A stretch of 15,892 nucleotides of DNA from an uncultured bacterium (GTDB taxonomy: Bacteria > Patescibacteriota > Minisyncoccia > Phycocordibacterales > UBA9973), in NCBI GenBank assembly GCA_937895515.1, contig CALAYS010000110.1, forward strand, positions 1-15,892, read 5' to 3'. The notes below the pieces were generated by a model. It saw only the letters and a list, made by a program, of their open reading frames with translations. It did no database searches and was not told the origin of the DNA. The position numbers and the translations under genes were made by a program. Within the stretch, counting starts at the first letter, position 1, and each line of letters begins with the position of its first letter. This document shows, one piece after another, positions 8,080 through 15,892 of this stretch.

Positions 8080-9655
8080 ATTCCACCCACAGATTCTTCT
8101 ACGGATACCTTGTGTCAACTTAACTCAAATCACCCATAACCTAGTCAGAAGCTTTGCTCTTTTTAGATGTATAAATACATCCAAGATTTCGCCGAGGCTA
8201 CTCTCATAAAGATTTCTAATTTTCCCGAAAGTCACTAGAAACCTTTAAAATCTTATGATTTTCATAGCGTACTAAGGTCTACAAGACACAAAAAAAAGCA
8301 AAAATTTGGGTTACGACTTTACTAGACTACAAACTCTTCGAGTGTGATGGGCGGTGTGTGCAGGACTAGTGCTGTAATTCATCGCAACATACTCATTTGC
8401 GACTACTAATGATTTCAGCTTTACTGCTTCAAGTTTCAGAAACAATTCCGCACTAAGATAATTTTTGGAGATCACTTCGGATTACTCTTTTGTTACTCTT
8501 TGTTTTTATCTTTGTAACACGTGTGTTGCCCAACCTATAAGGACCGTGAGGACTTGACTTCAGCTAGTGGTTTAGGGTCATACTTATAGCGAATTAAAAA
8601 CTCGTTAATGCACGACACTAAAAATTTAGGTATACTACGCAAATAAATACATAGTATAGGTGTAGGTTGCGTTCGTTTCGGGAACTTAATCCTAAATCGC
8701 AAGATACGAACTGACGACAGCCATGCAATACCCGTTAAATTTTTTTTTTAACGTCTAAAAATTATTTAAAAAAAAATAATAAAAAAAATTTAATAAAAGT
8801 TGGTAAGATTCTACGTGGATTATCGCATTAAACCACATGTTCCACCATTCGTTCTAATCCCCGCCAATTCTGTTGACTTTGAGTTTTGCAACTATACTCA
8901 CCAGGCGGATTACTTTACGTAAATATTAGTAATCAATGTTTAGGGTAGGGATTACCAGGGTCTCTAATCCTGTTTACAGCCCCTACTTTAATACCTCAGC
9001 GTCAGAAAATATTAGACAGGCACATTAGTACACTGGCAGGCGGTCGTGGGTTATTACATTTTATCGTTACCCAGGAAAACCCCCCATCTTAATATTTACT
9101 CAAGAGTTCATTTAAAAAAACTTTACATCTTTTATGAATCCAGTTGGTTTTACAAACTCAGCCTACGTATCCTTTACGCCCAATCACGCCGAATAATGCT
9201 AATCACTCAGGTATTACCGCGGCTGCTGGCACCTGTATTAGCCATGACTTCTTTTTGCACTTACCCTCATAATGCTCATGCACGTATAGACTTTACAATT
9301 TTGAATCTTCTTCATCTCCGCTAAGTCGATAGGTCATGCTTTCGCACATTGCCTAATATTCTTCACTGCTGCCTCAGGGCGGGGTAGTTTCCATACCCCA
9401 TGTGGTTGATCCTTCTCTCAAATCAACTAGAGATCACAGGCTCGACCGAAATCGATTACCTAATCCCCTATGCAAAGACTTTAAGTACGCTTTACGCTTA
9501 GGTAACTAACCTTTACAAAATTGTCTTATACATATTTACTCACCACGACGCTGATAATTTAATGATTATAAATAATTCATTAAACTCTCTAACTTGCATG
9601 TGTTAGACACTTAGCTAGCATTCACTCCAAGCCAAGATCACACTCATAATTTTAA
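8080..9655 (-). rRNA. rns: mitochondrial small subunit ribosomal RNA, uninterrupted
   Basis: On the plus strand the complements of universal SSU sites appear in order: the 3'-end region near 8098 (ACGGATACCTTGTGTCAACT), the 1390-region GGGCGGTGTGTGCAGG near 8350, the 1064-1100 region near 8670-8725 (ACTGACGACAGCCATGCA), the 910-region near 8860, the 780-region near 8950-8975 (GGGATTACCAGGGTCTCTAA), the 515-region TTACCGCGGCTGCTGGCAC near 9214, the 340-region CTGCTGCCTCAGGGCGG near 9368, and 5'-end sequence near 9595-9650. The 5' domain is collinear with the rest, so the gene is not visibly split as in Tetrahymena. Ends are estimated to about 10 nt. It is flanked by cox2 (10 nt) and the 92-aa ORF. 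Confidence 0.95.
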
Positions 9656-9665
9656 TTCTTAACCT

Positions 9666-11423
9666 TTATCATTTATATCTAAATTTAATATCATCGACAT
9701 TATAGTCTGCTCTTTTAGAAACAACAGGAAGTCTATGAAATCGACGTAAACCTTTTTTCTGTCATCACACTAGAAATTGCTCAAAAGGAAGTGCACATAA
9801 CCTAATAGGCATGTGGTGGTGGTATCGACCACAAATCTCTGCACATTGCCCATAATATAAACCAACATTATCAATGTAAAATGTATGATGTGTAGAACGT
9901 CCTGGAACACAATCAAGTTTAATACCAAGACCAGGAATGAACCAAGAATGAACCACATCATTTGAATTTGTAACAACAGTAATATTAACATGAGCAGGTA
10001 AAACTAAAATTCTCTTCGTTCTTAAAAGTCTTCGAGCTAAATTTACAGGTACTAATTCACCTCTATGTCTATTAAATTTAACACTTGTATTATAGTGTCA
10101 TAAGCTACTATAGCTTTCTAACCCCATCTCATCTGATAATCTTTGTGTAAAGAGTTTGTTCACATTTACTGAGTTACCTGACCGAAGCGCATTTTTCGTA
10201 TGATTTTTTGCAGTATGATCAATTGTTAAGTTAGACTTTAAAGAAAAACGATCTACTAAATCACTACTCTCTAATTCAGGTAATACTAATTTTTTAGAGT
10301 AATTTTTTTGTGTTATTTCTTTCACAAAATCTGGTGAAATAGCAAGTTTATCTTTAAATTTATAAAATTTTTTTCTAACAAATCTTTTTTGTCTAAAACC
10401 TCAAAAAAGATGAGTCATTTCAACTTTTGGTTCCGGGGTTCCATTTTGTCGGAAAAATTTAGCTACAAACATAATAGGTTTCTCAAGAGTCACCGCCTCT
10501 TGTTTAAGTAAATTAATATTATGTTTGTTTAAAACACCATTTATAATACTAAATGGTTTTTTTTTTACGGAAAGTGCAATATTAGTTTCATGGTGTGTTC
10601 GATCATCAATAATATTTAAACTATATGCATTGTATAAACCTAATGCATATTCTTCAGATAGTTTGTGACCTACGACTTTAGATAGCTTTGAAGGAGTCCA
10701 TCTAGTAAAGATATTTGTGTATTTATTCAATCTTTTAATACCACTCATAATTGAACTTGGTGCATATAAATTCTCTTTGACCGAAATCTTTGAAATTAAG
10801 CTACCACCAGTTGTATAAGATGAACCTTTATTTCTCAATTGGCTTAATATATTTGCGTTTAAGTTATGTTTTTCATTCAATTTAGCATAAAAAGCCTTTT
10901 TATACTCTAGTTGCATACCTAAAGTTAACGCTTGATAGTATGAATCTGAACAGTAAGATTCATTAGCATAAGTAAAAAATCATCGATTATGTCCTATATT
11001 TTTAGGTGCCGAAAAAATACTTGCAACAACGCTTGAATCATATCGATACTCTCAGTATCATTGTCTACCGATGACGCGCAAAGTAAATAATGAACCTTCA
11101 TTTTGTCACTCAATCATTCGTAAAATAAAATTTGAATTTACTAAAATATTACCACATCAACTTAACGGGATTAAAGCAACTAAAAAGTCCCCTCATTTTC
11201 CATGACCACGAATACTAGTGTTAATAATAGGGTTAAACTGCATTGTTCGTCGATTAACCACTCGAAGAATAATAAAAAAATACATAACTCAAAATAAAGA
11301 AAATCAAAATCATCATCAATATTGTCATTGTGACAAATGTATTAAAACATCAGATTTATGAGTAGAGAATCCAAAATTAAAATTAGTAATAGAGTTTGCA
11401 TCTGTCATAATATGACCTCACAT
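9666..11423 (-). CDS. cox2: cytochrome c oxidase subunit 2 with very large insertion
   Basis: CuA-bearing subunit of complex IV, 585 aa against about 230-260 usually. The N-terminal part has two membrane helices (around residues 33-53 and 72-92) and the motif VIGRQWYWEYRY near 117-127. The CuA domain is intact: H492 (DVVHSW), then C527, E529, C531, H535 and M538 in GQCAEICGRYHHHMPI. Between WYW and LVLPAHVNITVV (about 473) the usual 35 residues are replaced by about 350, a mainly basic, Ser/Asn/Lys-rich insertion. The frame stays open throughout with TGA as Trp. The ATG at 11423 is 1 nt after the nad5 stop; Met at residue 6 is an alternative start. Confidence 0.96.
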
Positions 11424-11424
11424 T

Positions 11425-13128
11425 TTACAACTTTAAAATAAAAAAAAGAGGTAAACAAAGTGTAAAGATACCTAACAATTCTACAAAATATTGAGTATAT
11501 CTTGAATCTCATAACAAAATAATAAAAATTGACAATAAGTATAACATATAAAAATAAATAAAGAATGTGTCATAAACACCATTAAAACCATCTAAATAAA
11601 AAGAGGAAGTCAAGTAAGAAGGTGATAAGTCGACTTCAAAAAACATATTTCCAAATTTGTAACATAATAAACAAAAAAAAAAAGTAACACAATAAATAAA
11701 ATATACGGCAAAAAAATGATTATTGGCTAATTGACCATAAACATCTTTAAACGAAATTTTATTTAACAGTAAGGTTGTTTGAGGGAAATTTTTAGTATTT
11801 TTGTAATAATCAAAAATTACAAAATAAACCAATCTATAAAAATAAAAAAGACTACTTAACATTCCAATGAGTAGTAAACCCGTATTTAACAAACTGTGGG
11901 TAGAAAGAACAAAAAAGGTAAAAAAAAAAAATTTGTAAAAATAACCCAATGTCATTGGAAGACCTGCAAGATTAGCACTACTAAATATAAAAAACATACT
12001 GTCCAATCTTTGTGTAATACTCCCAATACCCATTAAACGCGAATCTTGTGTTCCTTGAGAGCGTATAAAAGAACCACTACAGAAAAAGGTAACCGCTTTT
12101 AAAAACCCATGTAAATACAAATAAACAATTACAGGGTACAAATCCCCACAACTAGCTAAAACTCATAAAAAACCGCAATGACTCATAGTAGAATAAGCTA
12201 ATAATTTTTTCAAATCTGTTTGGGAAGCAGCGACGACACCTCCATAGGCCGCTGTAACACAACCAATAAATGACAATAAAGAAACTAATCCACAACCCTG
12301 TATAAAAAAAGAAAATTTGCAAAGTAAATAAACACCTGCGGACACGAGCGTAGCAGAGTGAATTAAAGATGAAGCTGGAACGGGAGCTTCCATTGAGTCA
12401 GGTAACCACAAATGACCACAAATTTGTACGGATTTGATCCCAGCACTAATAATAAGCATATAAACACCATAAACCAAGTAAGGGTCATTGTAAAAATTAT
12501 ATATATAACTTTTACAAAATAAAATATTAATGTTAGTACTATTTGTTACTAAATAAAAAAAAATAAAACTAGCAAGTAAAAAAATATCACTTACTAGGTT
12601 AAATGTAAAAGCCTTCAAACTAGACTTTAAAGTCCCACGACGAACATGTCAAAAATTGATAAGAAAAAATGACGTTAAACCTATAAGTTCTCAACCCAGG
12701 AAAATGGAGTAAAAGTTACCAGATATTACTAAAAACATCATGCTAGCAATAAAACCATTCAAGATTCACAAGAAAGATAATTCATCAGCTTCATTTTTAA
12801 AATAGTTAAGTGTATAAATATTAGTTGCTAACCCAATAGTTGCAACTAACAAGATAAAAAAAAAACTAAGAGGGGTGAGTAAACTCACCAAACTGAAATC
12901 AATAGTTTGTAAAGTTAAGCCTTTTGTCTCTAAGTAAAAACTAAAAATATCCCCTCGATAAAGAATATTAACTAAGTTACTAACGAGCCAACCTGAAATA
13001 AGAAACAAAAAAAATCCGTTAGAAAAAGCATAAACTGTTGAGGAGATCTTTGTTCTAAATAAAGGAAAAGTTAAAATTGATAAAAAGTATGTTCCTAATA
13101 AAAAATTTCACGTGTTAACCATAAACAT
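11425..13128 (-). CDS. nad5: NADH dehydrogenase subunit 5
   Basis: Antiporter-like proton-pumping subunit of complex I, 567 aa, close to the short end of the family. Visible signatures: GWELIGLTSFFLINFW (the conserved Glu on helix 5), a discontinuous-helix region HLWLPDSMEAPVPASSLIHS near residues 239-258 with ATLVSAGVYLL, and KKLLAYSTMSHCGFL followed by the H-GF-KA motif (YLHGFLKAVTFF). The sequence is strongly hydrophobic throughout, ending in a further membrane segment. The start shown is the ATG of MFMVNTWN; an ATG two codons later is equally possible. It stands 17 nt after the small 66-codon ORF and 1 nt before cox2. Confidence 0.96.
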
Positions 13129-13145
13129 TAAAATAATAAACCTTA

Positions 13146-13346
13146 TTAACGTCTTCGGCGTCAAAACGCCCATCAACCAGGTTCTACACAGAGTAATTGT
13201 AATAATTCGGGGTCAATTTTTCGTACAGATAAAATATTTTTAGGTTGTTTTTTTAATTTCTTTATTATTAGTGGATTTAATCTTTTATTAACAACTTTTC
13301 TTTTACTGACGGCAAATTTAATTGTCTTAATATTTAAAATTAACAC
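13146..13346 (-). CDS. 66-aa basic ORF with WW/RRRR end
   Basis: Occupies the gap between the ATP-synthase-a-like gene and nad5: GTG, directly preceded by an in-frame TAA, 4 nt after the upstream stop, ending 17 nt before nad5. This is the same arrangement as rps19. The product is soluble and basic, with a Lys/Arg-rich middle (KRKVVNKRLNPLIIKKLKKQ) and a striking end CVEPGWWAFWRRRR; three of its Trp are TGA codons. Composition suggests an RNA-binding or ribosomal protein, but I recognise no family. ATT codons at positions 3 and 6 could be alternative starts. Confidence 0.45.
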
Positions 13347-13350
13347 TTAA

Positions 13351-14328
13351 TTAACCTCGTTTAAATAAGAAATACTTTTCATGAGCATCTAAAACAAAAT
13401 TCGTATATAAAAAATAAAACATATAAAAAGATAAAAGTAAATAGTTCATAAGCTGGCCGATAAATGTATAGGTTAAATGTGCTCAATAGTAAAAAATTAC
13501 TAATTGAGTTGTTAAAAAATCACTAACCCAATCATATCAATAATTAGAAATATATAAACGACTATAGTCGGAGTCAATAGAAAAAAATTGATTAACTAAT
13601 GAAATCGAACTAATATCACAATTTGTGTAAATAAGTTCAAACAATTCAAAAAATGCAACAAAAATAAGAACAAGTCTTATATTTTGAATTAAGAATCTAG
13701 CTAACATAACACCAATTGCGACGCAATCTAGAAACGTTTCAACCATAAAAGATGTACTCCTTCCAACACCACGTACATAAACTGGAAACGCTAAACCAAA
13801 ACCAAACATTGTAAAAATCGGAGTTAAAATTGAGATAATAAAAATAAGATTTAATAAAGTTAAAATTCAAGTTAAGCTAGAGGAAAAGTACATTGTAAAA
13901 ATTGTGAATAAAAAAAATCAAACAATAACACCTGCAAATACAATACTGTAAAAGAGAATATCATCTAAAGACCCAATTTCATCATCAGCATCAGCTAAGT
14001 AGCTATAAAAGTCGGAAAATAAATCGGTGGAGTTTGCGGTGAAAGATAACATTTGAACACCGTAGATACAGTAATAAAAACTAAGGAGTGCAAAAGCTGT
14101 AAACAAAATCAAGTTATTAAAAATCAACCCTAAAAATCAATTTCAAATACTAGGTGAAAAAAGCTCCTTATTTGTTATTAAGGAAGTTGTTGGTAAGTAC
14201 AGATAAGTACTCAACGCATTTCAGTAGCCTTTATAGAAAAAATAGTTAAAGTCTCATATTGACAAAGAAGTTGAGTTGAGAAAATTTAATAAATCATTAT
14301 TTGTAATTAAGCCAAGTGTAACAGACAT
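13351..14328 (-). CDS. putative ATP synthase F0 subunit a (Ymf66-like)
   Basis: 325-aa membrane protein. Its most family-like part is residues about 196-232: VETFLDCVAIGVMLARFL then IQNIRLVLIFVAFFELFE. This resembles the long tilted helix of subunit a, where an essential Arg faces the c-ring (R211 or R218 here; compare LRLFxN in ATP6). An acidic loop (DADDEIGSLDD, near residues 115-125) separates the N-terminal helices. Ciliates lack a conventional atp6, and Ymf66 has been proposed as subunit a in the Tetrahymena ATP synthase; length, topology and Arg-bearing helix fit, but the assignment is by eye. The ATG is 8 nt after the cob stop. Coding is certain, function probable. Confidence 0.55.
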
Positions 14329-14336
14329 ACTTTAAA

Positions 14337-15590
14337 TTAAAAAATTGATAATTGAGTAAAACTATATATTTTTGGTTTACGTAAATTTGGACAACACAAA
14401 TAAAAAAACAAATAAGTATATACAAGCATAGATGCTGTATTTCCACCTAATCTGTTAAAAAAACGTCCGTAAGGTAAATAAGAGAAAGCATATCAAACAC
14501 AAGATAAAAAAATAATGAATGTAATTTGATAAAACAAATTTTGCTCAGCGCTAAAAGGTAAAATATTTAATACTCTTTTAGTCAAATCACGTGTTCAAAT
14601 CATAAATGAAAGGAGCATTAAACGAACACCTGAATAGTCTTTATAATCTCCCAATCTAGTAACAGTAGGTTGAAAATAAAAACCAACAAAAAAAAGAATT
14701 AAGCCAATCAAACCTAAATAGTGAAAAGGGCAAGCCACTAATCACCCCATGTATGGTCTGAAATATCAGTGTGGAGCAACACCAAAGTAACGTACATCAA
14801 CTGACATTCCAATATCACCTCACATAAATAACTCATAATTTAAAGCATTTGGCTCATGGTATAACATCAAACACATAATACCAGCAATCGCCAACATATT
14901 CAACATTTGACAAACTTCATTAATAACTGCTTCATCAAATCAATCTAGTTCATTATAAATCCCATCAAAAGATTCTTCAGTTTTTCAGTTATAGTGCATA
15001 TCAATTCCGTGGTATACACCAAAGTATGCCAAAACAAACGCTAAAATATAATGTAAATAACCTAATCTAATAAGGGTATCCACATTCAAGTCCTCATTAG
15101 GAGCAACCATTCAAGATAATTGTCCTATAAACAAACAAAAGCTATTAAATGCATTAATAGCAATGGTCAAAGTCACATCACTTAAATGCGTACAACACAA
15201 AGTTAATCCAGTAAAAATAACTAATTGTGTAAGTAAAAATAGCAAAACACCACTCTTTCAAGCAACTTCATGTGAAACTGTTACGGCATTAATATATAAT
15301 TTTCTAAAAAGATGTAAAAATAAAAAAATAACTAATAAATCTACACCTCGTTCATGTAAAAAAAAGAAATCGTCAGTATAAATAGTCTCAACATCCTCTT
15401 CTTCACGAACCAATGGTACGTAAGTTGATTCTGGTACTAAAGATAAAGCTAACATAACACCACTAACTAATTGATTGAAAATAGTTAATAAAATACAAAA
15501 CCCTAAAACTGCAGGTAATTCGTGGAAAGCGATTTGAAGTTTTACAAAATATTTTGCTAAAAAAACGACCAGATACCTATGGACGCCAAT
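14337..15590 (-). CDS. cob: cytochrome b (apocytochrome b of complex III)
   Basis: About 417 aa. The heme b ligands are paired at the canonical 14-residue spacing: H79/H93 (FFLHERGVDLLVIFLFLHLF) and H180/H194 (GYLHYILAFVLAYFGVYH). The Qo-site motif PEWY is replaced by PHWY (residues 273-276, VAPHWYFRPYMGW). The matrix loop between them is long and acidic (KTEESFDGIYNELDWFDE). There is no ATG in the N-terminal region: the first Met is residue 46, inside helix A (HELPAVLGFCILLTIFNQLV lies before it). The ATT at 15590, a few codons after an in-frame stop at 15611-15609, is my best start; others between 15608 and 15545 are possible. It is the first gene after the repeat array. Confidence 0.93.
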
Positions 15591-15605
15591 CCTTACATTG
15601 TCACA

Positions 15606-15658
15606 CCCTTATAAAGGGGAGTAAACGGCACAAAGGTGCAATTCTGTTGGAAACCAAC
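15606..15658. repeat. three tandem short perfect hairpins
   Basis: CCCTT-ATA-AAGGG (15606-15618), GCAC-AAAG-GTGC (15628-15639) and GTTGG-AAA-CCAAC (15646-15658) follow each other with 7-10 nt spacers. All stems are fully complementary. They sit just upstream of the cob start, the first overlapping the in-frame stop that bounds cob. Confidence 0.7.
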
Positions 15659-15670
15659 TAAACAAAATGA

Positions 15671-15690
15671 CTAACCCCATCTAACCCCAA
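15671..15690. repeat. direct repeat of CTAACCCCA(T/A)
   Basis: Two adjacent 10-nt units, CTAACCCCAT and CTAACCCCAA, differing only at the last base, lie immediately before the large tandem array. They are C-rich in a very AT-rich sequence. Confidence 0.65.
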
Positions 15691-15691
15691 A

Positions 15692-15892
15692 TTTGTACAC
15701 ACCTCTTATATTGCAAAAATTCTGTTTGATGTACACAAGGTCCCTGTTTTCTAGGATATTGGGTAAAGGGGTAAAATATTCAATACCCAAGTTTGTACAC
15801 CTCTTATATTGCAAAAATTCTGTTTGATGTACACAAAGTCCCTGTTTTCTAGGATATTGGGTAAAGGGGTAAAATATTCAATACCCAAGTTT
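15692..15892. repeat. tandem array of about 98-100 bp units at the right end
   Basis: Two complete units (15692-15791, 100 bp; 15792-15889, 98 bp) and the first 3 bases of a third run into the window end. They differ only by an extra AC early in unit 1 and one G/A near the middle (15739 versus 15837). Each unit contains two TGTACAC blocks, the hairpin TTGGGTA...TACCCAA (7-bp stem, 18-nt loop) and an internal GGGTAAAGGGGTAAA G-tract. No open frame of note. Its place beside the first gene of a unidirectional strand suggests either a mitochondrial telomere or a central divergent-transcription and replication region of a linear ciliate mtDNA. Confidence 0.85.

Larger units (their letters stand above)
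15591..15691. promoter_or_regulatory. non-coding leader with hairpins between repeat array and cob
   Basis: About 100 nt upstream of the first gene. It holds three consecutive perfect hairpins (see the separate entry) and two direct 10-nt units CTAACCCCAT/CTAACCCCAA. No tRNA cloverleaf can be drawn. All genes in the window are transcribed away from here, so this is the logical place for a promoter or an RNA-processing signal of a polycistronic transcript. That role is inferred from layout only; no known promoter consensus is visible. Confidence 0.35.

Noticed and set aside
9046..9324. Plus-strand open frame of 92 codons
   Set aside because: It lies wholly within the SSU rRNA and includes the complement of the conserved 515 region.
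9770..9991. Second minus-strand frame at the cox2 end
   Set aside because: Out-of-frame shadow of the CuA domain.
3986..13008. Apparent premature stops in cox1, cox2, nad1, nad5 and others, suggesting pseudogenes
   Set aside because: All internal stops are TGA at plausible Trp positions, and a UCA-anticodon tRNA-Trp is encoded. The genes are intact under the ciliate mitochondrial code.
15163..15381. Plus-strand open frame opposite cob
   Set aside because: Antisense to the heme-ligand helices of cytochrome b; no independent support.
15671..15690. CTAACCCC repeats as ciliate nuclear telomere
   Set aside because: Only two units, not the C4A2 or C4A4 repeats of ciliate macronuclear ends, and they are internal to the mitochondrial repeat array.
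15601..15691. Possible tRNA in the hairpin-rich leader
   Set aside because: The stems do not form a cloverleaf: no T-arm consensus, no 7-nt anticodon loop and no matching acceptor stem.
15692..15892. CRISPR array
   Set aside because: Units of about 98-100 bp are repeated head to tail without spacers, and the context is mitochondrial.

Overview
This window reads as a compact, AT-rich ciliate mitochondrial DNA segment. The reading frames of cox1, cox2, nad5, nad1, cob and the ribosomal-protein genes stay open over hundreds of codons only if TGA is read as Trp. TAA and TAG are the only terminators, and the single tRNA gene is a tRNA-Trp with a UCA anticodon. Ciliate hallmarks are large insertions in COX1 (about 150-160 aa) and COX2 (about 300-350 aa), a nad1 that stops after the conserved ESEL region (the split nad1_a type), divergent membrane-protein genes of the ymf class, and ribosomal-protein genes. 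The species cannot be named from the sequence alone.

Every supported gene is on the minus strand. In transcription order, from right to left: a tandem array of about 98-100 bp units (15692-15892, running off the window); a short non-coding leader with three perfect hairpins; cob; a putative ATP synthase subunit a (Ymf66-like); a 66-codon basic ORF; nad5; cox2; an uninterrupted SSU rRNA; a 92-aa membrane ORF; tRNA-Trp; a 55-aa ORF; a probable COX3 (Ymf68-like); cox1; nad1 (5' part only); a probable S8-like gene; rpl6; probable rps4; probable rps14; rps19; and the start of another gene at the left edge.

Spacing is extremely tight. nad5 and cox2 are 1 nt apart, the S8-like gene and rpl6 overlap by 1 nt, and the COX3-like gene and cox1 overlap by 7 nt. 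This suggests one long polycistronic transcript running away from the repeat array, so the array is either a chromosome end or a central region from which transcription diverges. The right half encodes inner-membrane respiratory-chain and probable ATP synthase subunits around the SSU rRNA. The left 3 kb is a ribosomal-protein block with remnants of the bacterial S10/spc order (S8-like, rpl6, rps14, rps19). Three intermediate ORFs of 55-92 aa become visible mainly when TGA and GTG are allowed their mitochondrial meanings; they have no assigned function here.
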